The notes under the pieces: generated by a model | The model's input: only the letters and a program-made list of their open reading frames with translations | The model's database searches: none | Told to the model about the DNA's origin: nothing | Source of the DNA: Zeus faber | Taxonomy: Eukaryota > Chordata > Actinopteri > Zeiformes > Zeidae | Direction: 5' to 3' | DNA: 64,000 nucleotides | NCBI GenBank assembly: GCA_960531495.1 | Contig: OY482853.1 | Span: 22,638,173-22,702,172 of the forward strand | Part shown: positions 23,001 through 37,940 of the stretch, piece by piece | How the letters are laid out: every line of letters starts with the position of its first letter | Position numbering within the stretch: position 1 is the first letter of the stretch | Made by a program: the position numbers and the translations under genes

Positions 23001-23506
23001 AGGAGAGGATGGCTCCCACAGAGGGGCTAAGATGAATTATTAACACCTCTTCCCGGACTGATGATCCAGGTCTTTAACCCAAAATCACAGCTCCAAAAGC
23101 ATCGGTGGCAAGTCCAGCCAAGCAAACACGCTGGGAGGCACAGATGTACCTAATCCCTCACCACACATCCCCTCAGGCTTAGGGGGGTGGGAAGGATCTA
23201 AAGCAGACCTTCTTCCACGCTTTAGGAACATAAGTGATAAAAATGCAAACCCTGAAAAACTGGCTGACACCTCCCTAAATCGGCTCATCATCAAGTGGGA
23301 ATGCCAAATCGCTTTCGTCATATAAAAGTTTCAGCTAAGTATTCAGCTGATGTAGTTTTCAGCACTTAAAAGGACATGTCATCATTGACTAAAAGAAAAT
23401 GACAACTGAACCGAAGAAATATTTCAGCTTATGAACTTTAAATTGCAAAAAGAAATCCCCATAAAAATATCCAAATGAAAATAAACTTCCATGAAAAAAA
23501 AAACAA
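20016..23506. other. Stretch without a recognisable gene
   Basis: It contains the longest non-transposon frame of the window (244 codons, 20229-20963, plus), but the protein has no repeats, domain or convincing membrane pattern and no splice context. I do not call it a gene. The remainder is AT-rich, with GACTAAGACTA words near 21558-21592 and A-runs near 22759-22772 and 22796-22812. Confidence 0.35.
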
Positions 23507-23519
23507 TTATATATATATA

Positions 23520-23558
<39 letters not shown>
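23507..23558. repeat. (TA)n microsatellite
   Basis: Alternating AT with one TAATTTAT interruption. The IYIYIY frame across it is an artefact. Confidence 0.95.
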
Positions 23559-23561
<3 letters not shown>

Positions 23562-23861
23562 TTGTTTATTTTCACAGACAATAATAACTAAAATAGGGGC
23601 AGAGGAGGTCAACATCCAAAAGTGCTGCCCTGTTCTAAGTCAAGGGCATCTTTGTGTTTTCCCCCACTGTCCCATAGGGGATAACCTCCAAACGCCCACT
23701 GACTCGTCAACACGCTTAATAACCACGTGGGAATAGTGCTTCGTCTCACAGCCCCCGAACCAGACATTTCAACGAACAAACACTTATTAGAACAGACGTT
23801 GTCGTTCTGGTGAGTGACAATGTCATTTATCAAATGCAAATGCAAATGAGTCGCCACTTAC

Positions 23862-23985
23862 CCCCCTTGTTCCATCTGCCTTTAGTCCTTGCCGGGTGCG
23901 CGAGTTCTGAGCAGCCGGACAGCACCAGCAGAAACAAAACAAGTTCAAACACGGAAAAAATTCCAGACTCTGCCCTGGAAAACAT
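23862..23985 (-). CDS. Candidate first coding exon of a secreted or membrane protein gene (partial)
   Basis: On the minus strand an ATG at 23985-23983 opens a frame of 41 codons plus one base. It reads MFSRAESGIF, then the hydrophobic SVFELVLFLLVLSGC, then SELAHPARTKGRWNKG. Residues about 11-25 form a signal-peptide-like core followed by a plausible cleavage region, so the product would enter the secretory route. An in-frame TGA at 24012-24010, eight codons upstream, fixes the start. The frame runs into GGGG|GTAAGTGG, a strong splice donor with the GT at 23861-23860. This leaves a phase-1 junction, as is usual after signal-peptide exons. Unspliced, the frame ends within about a dozen codons. 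Upstream lies a CpG-rich block (24000-25060) fit for a promoter and 5' untranslated region. I cannot name the gene; later exons would lie to the left, and I did not find them. Confidence 0.5.
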
Positions 23986-24304
23986 GTCCAAGAGTTTCTG
24001 GCGCGCAGGTCACTTCCACATGGCTGTGTTTTCTCCCGGAGAGGCGCGACCGTGGCGCATGGTAACCCACGCGCGGGCTGTCATCGTCCGTCACAGTGGA
24101 GTCCGCGGCGGTGTCTCCAGTCCTACCATGCTGCTCTGCGACGCCCGGGTCGGGGTGCTGCTTCTCTACTGACGCCGGGGTCCCTCCATCCCTCCCCGCC
24201 GGTGAGCCCTGTCTCGCACGGGAACCGGGCACGACGCACAGCTTGCCACGCGAAAAGCCACGGCTCGGCTAATCTCAAACGCGGCGCGCTGGAACTCGCT
24301 TCCG

Positions 24305-24431
24305 CACACACACACACACACACACACGCACGCACACACACAACACACACACACTCTCTCTCTCTCTCTCGCTCTCCCTCCCTCCCTCTCTCTCTGCTTC
24401 TCTCTCTCTCTCCCCCTCTCTCGCACTCTCA
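24305..24431. repeat. (CA)n then (CT)n microsatellite
   Basis: CACACACA with GCACGCAC interruptions to about 24352, then CTCTCT/CCCTCCCT words to 24431. It is purine-rich on the minus strand, where it may be transcribed as 5' leader. Confidence 0.9.
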
Positions 24432-24980
24432 CGCTCACTGCTGCCACCGCCGTGAATGCCGACACCGCTGTAGGGGCTGCTGCTGAATTATTTCCTGCCC
24501 TCCTCAGAGTAGGTTTCTTTGGGAATTCATTCCTCAGCGGTCGCTTCTTTCCCTTTCTTCTTTTTTTTTTTCTTCCCCCACCCCCCTCCCCTCAGCGCTG
24601 AGCACCGGGGAGGAGATGAGAGGAGAGAAGATGAGAGGAGGGCGTGAGGAGGGGAGACGTGGGTGCCCTATCCAGCGTCTGCGCTCTGGAGGGGACCTTC
24701 CAGGGGGGCGAGTGGGTGGCTGAGGGCGAACTGCGAGGGCGAAACCAACAAACAGCGGGAAGGCGAGCGCGGGGACCGCCGGGGCGGGCGGGGGTACGAG
24801 GGGCGCTCCTCGTGACAGCTCTAATCCCCCACCCTCTGATCCCAACAGCCGCGCCGGGTTGTGGAGATGCTCTTTAAAGAGTAATAAGGTATTCACACGG
24901 AGCGCGCGGCAGCCCTCGCCGAGGCTGGAACTGGCTCCGTCGGTGGCGGCAGGGGCAAGTAAAAGATAAGAGGAGGGGAA

Positions 24981-25013
24981 GGGGGGGGAGGGGGGGGGGG
25001 GGGGGGGGAGGGG
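24981..25013. repeat. G-rich run
   Basis: Two blocks of G separated by single A bases, the longest about 18 G. It is prone to G-quadruplex formation and to sequencing error. Confidence 0.85.
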
Positions 25014-25145
25014 GAAAGGAGAAGCAGATCATAAAGGACGGCTCTGCTGTAGAGGTGGCAGGGTTCACGCCTCGCTCCGTGTAAATGTTCACCGTCCACT
25101 AAAAAAAAATTAACAAAACCTTCCCATCATGCAATCCATTCCATG

Positions 25146-25163
25146 CCCCCCCCCCCCCCCCCC
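25146..25163. repeat. C18 homopolymer
   Basis: An uninterrupted run of 18 C, i.e. G18 on the minus strand, about 130 bases from the preceding G-rich run. Confidence 0.9.
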
Positions 25164-26364
25164 TTAGCTCATTAGAGCCACATCATTAACACGTTTTCTT
25201 CCCAGAACTTAGAAGTTGGGTAGCCACCTGCCCCATAAAAAAATACACAAATCTACTGTATTCATTAATTTCCCTAATTGTGCACGTCTTTGAAATGCTG
25301 GTAATAGTAATATAATGAACGCATTAGGGAGTGTCGCTGACAGAATTTCAATTGTTGACGGAATAATGGGGGCTATCGTCATCCCAAGCAGGCTGTTGTC
25401 GTCCGTGATTTGCCGCAGACGTTTGAGCTCATGCCTTGTTAATATTGTCGCTACGAGATGGCTTCAGCTTTTTTTACCCTGGTGAGGTTAAAGACAAAAC
25501 GTGAACGAGGCTATCCGTTTAGAATATCAAGTGGGTTTTTTTCAGAGCTCATACGTTCAAAAGGAGTGGACAACCAAACCGAAACTGATGGAGGTATTCA
25601 ATATGTACTGTTTACTACTTTTGCTGTCATTACAGTATGGAAATGTCCACTACACACGTCACAAACGGCTGCGATAATGACATTGTCACTCGTCCCTCGC
25701 AGACGCACCGCAAACAATCACTGTGCATTCTTAACTCTGCACGACAACCGTATTATCCAGGCGGACCTTCCAGACATGTGACAAAAACTGAAAAGAGCGA
25801 CCGGCGACAGCACGGAAAAAGCATGTTAAAATTAAAAACAAACAAGTACCTCAATACAAACAACTGCCTTGAGTGACATTTGTATGGAGACGGTGTTGTG
25901 AAAAAAGGAACTCCTTTAGATATAGAAAAGATGGCATCCCATAAACACAAGGTGAAATGCATGAGAAATAAGGCCTAGTTCTTTATTTCATTCTGTTCTA
26001 CTCTTGCACTTGAAAGTACTATTTGAGGACTACGTCGTCCTTGGATACGAACAATGAGACGCCTTGTTTATTTAAGCCTATGCCTACAGTCGCAGTTACC
26101 TGTGGCAGCGCAAAAGCAATGTTAAAAATAACAGCTGCTGATATTAACATTTGATTTCTGATCTGGAAAATTAAACTAGGAAAATCTGACAAATAAATGC
26201 ATGGTTTTTTTTTAAGGTGAATTATTGCGATGCAACTGCAAGTTTCTGTGGGAAAGCATAACAAAGAACACGGTGAAATGAAACCAAACAAGAAAAAGAA
26301 CCAGGGTTGTACTATTTTCGATTTTGTATTTTTGTACTATTTTGTTTTGCCGCGTTTGAGCAGG
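25164..26364. other. Stretch without a recognisable gene
   Basis: Unique mixed sequence; frames up to 107 codons have no domain. Nothing else seen. Confidence 0.4.
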
Positions 26365-26520
26365 ATGCAGAGACAGAGGCCTCGGTTACACTTGTCGCTT
26401 CAATGCGACTTTTGTGATGGGATGCGCCGCGTCGGATCACAGACCTTGCGTTGAGACTCGAATGCAGGCTCTTTGTGGCCGGATCTGGGATCTGGCATCG
26501 GATCTCATGTTGTGAAATGA
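26365..26520 (+). repeat. MITE-like repeat with GGTTACACTTGTCGCTTC
   Basis: The words GGTTACACTTGTCGCTTCAA, TGCGACTTTTGTGATG, GCAGGCTCTTTGTGGCCGGA and GATCTGGCATCGGATCTC occur in the order of a short teleost repeat that I recall only loosely. Boundaries are approximate. Confidence 0.35.
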
Positions 26521-26761
26521 AAATGAGTCTGCGGTGAAATGGCGCTCTGCGCAGTGGAATCCGTTTTTGTTGTCCTTATATCTTAAAATGTTATTTATTG
26601 GTGGGGTCTACACTAAGCATGCCCTTTTAGAGAGAACGCAGCGCAGGCGAGCGCTGTACTCGTGCATAACAATGCTGAGTGCAAACTGCAGAGAGGGTGT
26701 GTGCATGAGAGAGCGCCGCCAGCACCGGTGGGCAGAGTGTCCGTTATCCAGTAATTACCGT

Positions 26762-26831
26762 TTTTTGACCGGGAAAATCTGTCAAAGTCCGACATATTTA
26801 AATCTGTCCGCTGAAAATAATTCCCTCTCAG
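26762..26831. repeat. Interspersed repeat shared with 1161-1242
   Basis: GGGAAAATCTGTCAAAGTCC, GACATATTTAAATC and TGAAAATAATTCCCTCTCA match the copy at 1161-1242. It is followed at 26850-26935 by a segment with ACGATAACGATGATTATCGC and a run of A, which may be the end of another DNA element. Confidence 0.5.
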
Positions 26832-27073
26832 CACAATTTCAATTAGTGCCGGACGAAAAAACGATAACGATGATTATCGCCGTAATTTTTTTCCTCGTGT
26901 CAAAATAAAATAGACTCAATCGTTTCGATAAAAAAAAATTAAAAAAAATCTGCAGATTGCAACAGAAAGCCAATCAGTCTGAACGATCTAAAGCTGACCT
27001 TTCACCTCTAACCAATCACGTTTGTCGATATAGAAATAAGCCCCGCCCCCTCCCTCGTGGACAGGTTGTGCTT

Positions 27074-28980
<1,907 letters not shown>

Positions 28981-29040
<60 letters not shown>
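28981..29040. repeat. (GT)30 microsatellite
   Basis: Uninterrupted for 60 bases, followed by a degenerate TGCGTGCGTG segment. Confidence 0.97.
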
Positions 29041-29043
<3 letters not shown>

Positions 29044-29790
29044 TGCACGCGTGCGTGCGTGTTGTGCTTTGTCTGTTTCATTGACCAATCAGCACAAAGC
29101 AAGAGTTTTGGCAATAGAAGTGGTTACGACAGTAGCTTTATGGCTGTTACTATGCAGCATCCACCATCTTCCCTGCCATTGAAATTCACAGTCACATACC
29201 ATATTCTACGGCCCGGGTATAAGTACTACATTTCGGCAACTTGAGTACTGAATTTTATAGTTTAATTGATATGAATTAAGATCATTGATTTTGAAAACCT
29301 TGTGTTTTTATCACCTTCACTAACTGATTCATTCACTGCTTTGTTAGAACAATAGTAAGTCTGATAAACCTCTAAATTGAGTGTGAAATATAAAACTTCA
29401 ATCAGTCACTAACATGAGCACAGTATCTGCGCATCCACAGCTGAAAGCATTTTTGGTACTTTTGCTCGGCAAGTTTAGCTTTTTAATCTAACAGCTCGTG
29501 TTCATCTGATTAGTGAACATTCATTCCCATAAGCAGATCACTGGCACCACAACAGACGGAAATGCTTCAGATATATGGAATAATCAATTTTGAGCGAAAG
29601 TTCCAGACTTTCAAAGGGAAAAAGGCAGATGTACCACAAAGTGTGTGTGTGTGCGTGTGTGTGCGTGCGCGCAGCGCGCGCGCCCGCCCGCCCATGTACG
29701 CATGCACGCACTAGAAAACAAAACAAAACATAAACAGGCAGACTTTGATGTGAGCATACTCTTGTGTAAAATGACTTGACAAAGACGCAA
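29041..29790. other. Stretch without a recognisable gene
   Basis: Unique sequence ending in a degenerate GTGTGCGTGCGCGC tract (29640-29705). No exon seen. Confidence 0.4.
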
Positions 29791-30360
29791 ATCTGCGGAA
29801 GCGCGACCGGAATTAGCGGCGGCGTCGCCTTTGTCTCAGGTCCCCAAGAGCTCGTGTCGCCGACCGCTCAAATGCGCACGTGCGCGCACACTCAGAATCT
29901 TTCGGCGCCGGAACGCCACGCCCACAAACGGAGGGGGGAGGGCAGGAGGGAGCGACTGGGCATCTTACGACCTGGCAGCCAGGTGTGCGACAGCCATTAC
30001 CCATGTGTGGCAGGAAGAGACGGCAGTTGCGTACGGGCGGTGAGGCGGCCCCACCACTGCTGATGGCGTGGGGGGGGGGGGGAACCCCTGGACCCACACG
30101 GCGGGGTGGGGTGGGGTGGTGGCGTGGTGGGGGGGGTCTGAGTGCTTATCACCCACAGACAAGCCCTACCAGCACCCTCCCCCCCCGGACAACTTTACTT
30201 GTGCGGGAGAGGAGCCCGGACTCAGCACTGACGGGGTGTGGGGCGGTGATAAGAATGAAGCTCCGTGGGGAGAAATGGGGGAGCGAGGCGAGGGGCCCGG
30301 GGCTGAGAAACTCAGCCAGCAGCGACGCTCATTCCAGCTCTCTCTCTCCGGCTAAACCTC
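29791..30360. other. GC- and CpG-rich segment without an assignable gene
   Basis: CpG-dense sequence (GCGCGACCGG, GCGGCGGCGTCGCC, TTTCGGCGCCGGAACGCC) with a G13 run near 30070. Overlapping frames run through it on both strands, the longest (239 codons) continuing into the following (TG)n array, which shows that it is not a protein. It may be a CpG island. No start codon, donor or conserved domain could be fixed. Confidence 0.35.
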
Positions 30361-30416
30361 TTAAAAAATTTACACACAGGCATTCACCGTGCTCAGCAGA
30401 TGTAGGTTACAGCATG

Positions 30417-30420
<4 letters not shown>

Positions 30421-30504
<84 letters not shown>

Positions 30505-30530
30505 CGTGCGTGTGTCTAGCCACGCGTAGA

Positions 30531-30571
<41 letters not shown>
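30421..30571. repeat. Two (TG)n microsatellites
   Basis: (TG)40 at 30421-30500, a 30-base interruption with CGTGCGTGCG and TAGCCACGCGTAG, then (GT)20 at 30532-30571. Confidence 0.97.
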
Positions 30572-30575
<4 letters not shown>

Positions 30576-33500
30576 TATAAGAAAGTACATATTGGATAGT
30601 CCATTGGACAACAGAACCTGGAGATGGAGAACGGGAAGCGTAAAGAGGGGAAAACTAGAGTGGAGACGTACAAGAGGGGAAATAGAGAGAAGTGGAGAGC
30701 GAGAGCGAGCGGGGGAAAGTCCTCTCGCGGTATTATTTTTTTTTTTTCTTTTCGCCGAAGCCGGGCTTTTGAAAAACACACCATGAAATTCGCTTTTTCA
30801 CAGGAAGTGACAGAGCGAGCACCATGAATTGATCCCCTGATGGAGATCTGGCTCTTTGTGTAGTTGTTTTCTCCTCTGTGCATCTGCCTGCCCAGATACT
30901 GGATAATCTACTCCCCCCCAGCATTCCTAATCCACCCATCCATCCCCATTCACCCCGCCCATCCCGCTCCCAGCACAGGACAGGGGTGCAGTTTAGAAGT
31001 CCGTAATGGAATAGATTTGGTTGTTTGTCTCTCTTCAAATAATGGCTGCGCAGCTCTAAAACAGTAATTTCTCCGGTCTTGCCACCATCTGGGCCGTGAT
31101 TAACATTCCAATTATTTTTCACTGCAATCAGAGCTCGGCAACTTTCGACCGAATTACAATCAAACCACTGGTGGAATGCTTCTGTTAGTTGCTAAGTGCT
31201 GTTGGTTACGTGTAACTCAAGGCCACACATATAAGAACATCCAAGCTGTGGCATTCAGGGTCTGTTGATGCATTAGTCATAAATATATAACTTGTTTTTT
31301 TACTTCCTTTTGAGAATTTCAGTGATCGTCCAACAAGATCAACATACTCAAATATCACTAATCCCTGCGTGGTTTTGGGCAACCGAATGCTGGAGATGAT
31401 AAGCTGATTAGCGCTCTGTCAGCCAAACTGGAATAAGTAAACAAGGCGGAGTGGGAAAGGTCCCCAGCCTTTGTTACAACAGGAAGGTAACGCTTGGCAA
31501 ACACGTTGTGGTAGCACCGGACGTAGCGGACGGGAGCACAGTGTAGGATCTACTGTTTACCTATATGCTGTCGCTCTGATGTTCGCTGGCGCCATTTGAT
31601 TAAAGCTTCAACCGCAGCACAGCAATTTCTGGTATTTGGAATAAACTCCCTGGGAGTCACAATAAACTAGATTTCAACGAATACGCGTGACCATCAAATG
31701 AAAGTAATGAAATGAAATGATGAAAATAAAGCCCAGAGCTAAAGCAAAACCCGTTTTTTTTGGAAAGGAAATAAAAAATGATGCACAGCCAAGCACGGAC
31801 CTGAGCGGGAGCGCGGTACAAAAGTTAAACTCCCGAAGTCAAAACCGTTCACCCGTCGAGATTTTGAAATAGTGCGGAAATACCGGGTCACTACAGCAAA
31901 ATTTTTTTCCTCCTCTCGAGATGTATTTATTTTTTTTAAATTACAACATTTTTTCAAAACCCCTTCTCCCCTCCAAGAGTATAATTTGTCATCAGCTGTA
32001 ATAAGCGTCATGTTAGTTGAGCTCCTGCGCGGGACTTGCTAGTGGCAATGGCCGTGCACGGCAGCAAATACTGGACGGAACCAACCGATCATCCAACTGA
32101 CAGACAGATCGTATTAGCTGCTGGTTTCGACCAAAGTTTTGAAAAAAACTATCCATTGATCCAATTTGAACGACGCAATGAAGACGAGGCGTTAAAAAAA
32201 TTTCCAAGTCGCGCGCGCCTGTAAAAGCGCGCAAACTTCCATAAAATTGTGTCTTGTAATGCTTGGTCCATATGTGAATGTTATGTCCCCCCCACTTAAA
32301 CGCTGGCTGTGGCTGTTATAACGAACCTGCAAACAGCCACTGATACCGGTGGCGTGGCGCAAGCCGAAGGTGCAATTACATCAGGGATAAATTCCTTTAC
32401 AATCTACCCTTTTATACCGCATAAACTTGTGTGCAGAATGTGCCGACAAATGCCCGTGCAAGCTGGAGAACAGAAAAGTAATAAGAATCAGAATGAGTTA
32501 GTGATGGCTGTCATAAAATATGGCAGGGTGTTCTATTTACAACCTGTAATAAAACTGCCTCTCCGCCAATTTATGGAGGCGGCTTGCCCCACAGAGCTAA
32601 ACCCTTTTTTGCCAAGGGCATGTTAATAACCTCCGCGGCGCATTCTAAATATACTGGCAGATGGACATTTTGTCTAATAGACCATTGCAGGCTGTGGGAT
32701 GCAGGCGGTGAAAGGAGTGACAGTGGCGTGGTGATGTGGCATTCCGGCAGCACCGCGGCTCCTGCACCCCGAAGCTCTTCCCGGGCCGACCTGCTCCCGG
32801 GCCCCTCTCTCAGGCTCCTCCATCTCCACCCATCCATCCCTTCCTCCCTCCATCACGCCCAGCTACTTGTCTCCAAGCAGCCTGTTGGTGATGGGAAGAC
32901 CTTATTAATGGGATCATACAGTTAAGCAACGGGTAATAATGTGAGATGAAAAATGACGTTAATATTTCAGCCGTGTTAGCCAAATGCCTCTGTGCACTTT
33001 GCCTGTGACTGAGTAGTGATATTGATCTGACGAGCTGATCTGAAGATAAGTTATGGCAGTGATTAGGCGAAGGGTGAGACATTGTGTTCTTGAGATTATT
33101 GAAATTAGAAGTTTACAGGATTATACTTTTGACCTCAACACTTATCTCATTTTATCCACACAATGTTGTGAACTGCTAATGTCTTAAGTTGAATCAATAT
33201 AACAACATTTTGAAGGATAGATGCAAGCTTAGACTGTTTCAGAAATCATAATGTGCTTCTAATTAACGACGGCCGATACTGTATCTGTCATGGCGGCAAG
33301 AAAGTACCAAACTAGAACATTTGAGTTGAATTCATGTAAATAAAACTGAAAAAGGCAATTGAACATTGAGATATTCAGATATATATTAAACATATATTGA
33401 GACATATACTGTAAGTGCTGAATAAATGTTCTGGATGCTGCTATTGTGCAGGAAAGAGACATCTGAGAAGAGCATGAGGGTAATATTGAAGCATAATCTC

Positions 33501-34065
33501 CTAAAGCCTCTTTCTGGATAATCTGTAGCATGTTAAGAGAACCAGAGTGGTATGGAAAGAAGTACAGTACACACAGGTGCATTTATCGCAGGTAATGCAA
33601 TCCACTACTACCCATTAATCAGCAGGAATTGGAAACCGAGAGGTTTTGACAAGGTTACACGGAAATACAAATGTGACCACAGTTGCTCTTTGTGGACAAG
33701 AGTGTTGTATGAGAAAACTAATTAATAATGTGGCGGGGTCTCGCAGAGCAGAGAGATGTTGACAGATTATGGTATAATGGAAACGATTAGCAGCAACAAC
33801 GCGCGCACACACACACAATGTATGAACAATGTATGTGTGCGATCCCCGTTTACCGTGTACAATTATGTTGACTGTTTTATAAATGGAAATCATTATGAAA
33901 CAAGGAGAACCTATTGATTGCAGCCGTGGTCTCCATTAGAGAGGTGGAGCGGTAATGTGGGTGAGCAGTATGTGGTCACTGGTTCCCTGTCAATTTACTC
34001 GCTTGAAGAACACGGTCACTGGTCCGACTGCTGGAGGTCACCAGCTCTTTGGACAATCACGAGTA
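30572..34065. other. Long stretch without a recognisable gene
   Basis: Purine-rich at first (30610-30720), then unique sequence. Positions 32480-33080 are even in composition, free of repeats and contain several TAAT and CCATTTG-like words, which makes them a fair candidate for conserved non-coding DNA. Small frames (113 codons or less) show no domain. Confidence 0.35.
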
Positions 34066-34345
34066 CATCCTTTCCCACTGCACCAAAAACCCGGTAACAC
34101 CCGCTAACATCCATAACAGCATTTGTCATCGGTGGGAAAGGAAAAACCCGGGTCAAACGATCCTGCAATAGACACGGATTTTACGCACATTTGAGTATTT
34201 TTCGAGCTTATAGACCTTGTGCGTAATCATGACATTTCACTGCATATATGTACGACCGTATGTGTATGTATGTGACAAATAATCTCTTGAACTTGAACTT
34301 TGATCGACTCTGATGTGAGCTGGACACCCGGGTCGATGCGCTAAT
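34066..34345 (+). repeat. MITE-like repeat related to 55339-55535, holding a LINE tail
   Basis: Left part: CCTTTCCCACTGCACCAAAA, ACCCGGTAACACCCGCTAAC, ATCC. Right part after 34302: GACACCCGGGTCGATGCGCT, AATTTTGG. The copy at 55339-55535 has both parts (CCCTTTCCCACTGCACAAAA ... GACACCCGGGTAGACACGC, AAATTTTCG) in the same order. Here a LINE 3' tail (34195-34301) lies between them. Confidence 0.5.
34195..34301 (+). mobile_element. Detached 3' tail of the young LINE family
   Basis: TGACATTTCACTGCATATATG, GACCGTATGTGTATGTATGT and GACAAATAATCTCTTGAACT match the 3' end of the LINE at 10620-14141. It ends in two TTGAAC units. Only about 100 bases are present, with no coding part, consistent with extreme 5' truncation or with a SINE that borrowed the LINE end. 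Confidence 0.75.
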
Positions 34346-36676
<2,331 letters not shown>

Positions 36677-36678
36677 TA

Positions 36679-37891
36679 TATACCCATCAGCCACAACATT
36701 AAAACCAGTGACAGGTGAAGTGAATAACAATGCTCATCTGGTTCCAATAGCACCTGTCAAGGGGTGGGATATATTAGGCAGCAAGTGAACAGTCAGTTCT
36801 TGAAGTTGATGTGTGGGAAGCAGGAAAAATGGTCAAGCGTAAGGATCTGAGTGACTTTGACAAGGACCAAATTGTGATGGCTAGACGACTGGGTCAGAGC
36901 ATCTCCAAAACAACAGGTCTTGTGGGGTGTTCCTGGTATGCAGTGGTTAGTACCTACCAAAAGTGGTCCAAGGACGGACAACCGGTGAACCGGTGACAGG
37001 GTCAGGGAGGCTCATGGATGGGCATGGGGAGCCAAGTCTAACCCATCTGGTCCGATCCCACAGAAGAGCTACTGCAGCACAATTTGCTAAAAAAGTGAAT
37101 GCTGCTCTGATAGAAAGGTGTCAGAACACACAGTGCATCACAGCTTGCTGTGTATGGGGCTGTGTAGCCGCCGACCGGTCAGAGTGTCCATGCTGACCCC
37201 TGTCCACCACTGAAAGCACCTACAATGGACACATGAGCATCAGAACTGGACCAACCAGCAATGGAAGGAGGAGGCCTGGTCTGATGAATCACGTTTTCCT
37301 CTACATCATGTGGATGGTCGGGTGAGTGTGCATCATTTACCTGGGGAAGAGACGGCACCAGGATGTACTATGGGAAGGAGGCAAGCCGGTGGAGGCAGTG
37401 CGAAGCTCTGGGCGATGTTCTACTGGGAAACCTTGGGTCCAGACATTCATGTGGATGTTTCTTTGACACGTACCACCTACCTAAACATTGTTACAGATCA
37501 AGAACACCCCTTCATGTCAACGGTATTCCCTGATGGCAGTGGCCTCTTTCAGCAGGATAATGCACCCTGCCACACTGAAAACATGGTTCAGGAACATGAC
37601 AAAGAGTTCAAGGTATTGCCTTGGCCTCCAAATTCCCCGGATCTCAATCCGATGGAGCATCTGTGGGATGTGCTGGAACAACAAGTCTGATCCGCGGGGG
37701 CCCCACCTCACAACTTCCAGGTCTAAAAGGATCTGCTGCTAACGTCTTGGTGCCAGATACCACAGGACACCAGGGGGGCCACACCAGAGGTCTTGTGGAG
37801 TCCATGCCTCCACGGGTCAGAGCTGTTTGGGGACACGAGGGGGAGCTACACAATATTAGGCAGGTGGTTTTAATATTGGCTGATCGGGGTG

Positions 37892-37895
<4 letters not shown>
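36679..37895 (+). mobile_element. Tc1-type DNA transposon, full length but decayed
   Basis: The left end TATACCCATCAGCCACAACA followed by TTAAAACCAG and the right end, which reads on the minus strand TATACACCCCGATCAGCCAA then TATTAAAACCA, are matching terminal inverted repeats. Both ends carry TATA, consistent with insertion at TA. Between them are the pieces of one transposase in three frames. Length is about 1.2 kb, as usual for fish Tc1 copies. Both flanks are (CA)n microsatellite. Confidence 0.9.
36811..37865 (+). pseudogene. Tc1-like transposase, frameshifted
   Basis: The transposase would cut and paste the element through an N-terminal DNA-binding domain and an RNase-H-like DDE core. 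Frame 1 (36811-36996) carries the start and the paired-like helix-turn-helix ([42 protein letters not shown]). Frame 3 takes over near 37000 (LVRSHRRATAAQFAKKVNA). Frame 2 follows from about 37100 to 37690, with SEHTVHHSLL, SRRPVRV, a TGA near 37211, the first catalytic block AWSDESRF, LPGEE, FQQDNAPCHTE and PNSPDLNPMEHLWDVLE. The C-terminal GLVESMPPRVRAV is again in frame 1 (near 37795). At least two frameshifts and several stops make it non-functional. Between the second Asp and the Glu I count 32 residues, where the Tc1 norm is 34, so a small in-frame deletion is likely. Confidence 0.9.

Positions 37896-37937
<42 letters not shown>
37895..37937. repeat. (AC)n microsatellite, about 21 units
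   Basis: It starts at the right end of the Tc1 copy and has the same phase and motif as the array at 36549-36673. Confidence 0.95.

Positions 37938-37940
<3 letters not shown>

Larger units (their letters stand above)
23986..25060 (-). promoter_or_regulatory. CpG-rich block, candidate promoter and 5' UTR of the minus-strand gene
   Basis: Dense CpG words (GCGCGACCGTGGCGC, ACGCGCGGGC, GCGGGGACCGCCGGGGCGG) stand out against AT-rich flanks. The block adjoins the candidate exon at 23862-23985. It includes a CA/CT microsatellite (24305-24431), a polypyrimidine tract near 24545-24595, and G-runs at 24981-25013. The many overlapping frames here (up to 144 codons) are GC-rich readings without domains. 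No TATA box was identified. Promoter status is inferred from CpG density and position. Confidence 0.4.

Noticed and set aside
24052-24486. A 144-codon plus-strand frame and others in the CpG-rich block
   Set aside because: They run through CA/CT microsatellite and have no domain. Only the minus-strand 23985-23862 reading has start, signal peptide and donor evidence.
29880-30599. A 239-codon frame
   Set aside because: It runs through a GC-rich segment and straight into a (TG)n array, so it is a composition artefact.
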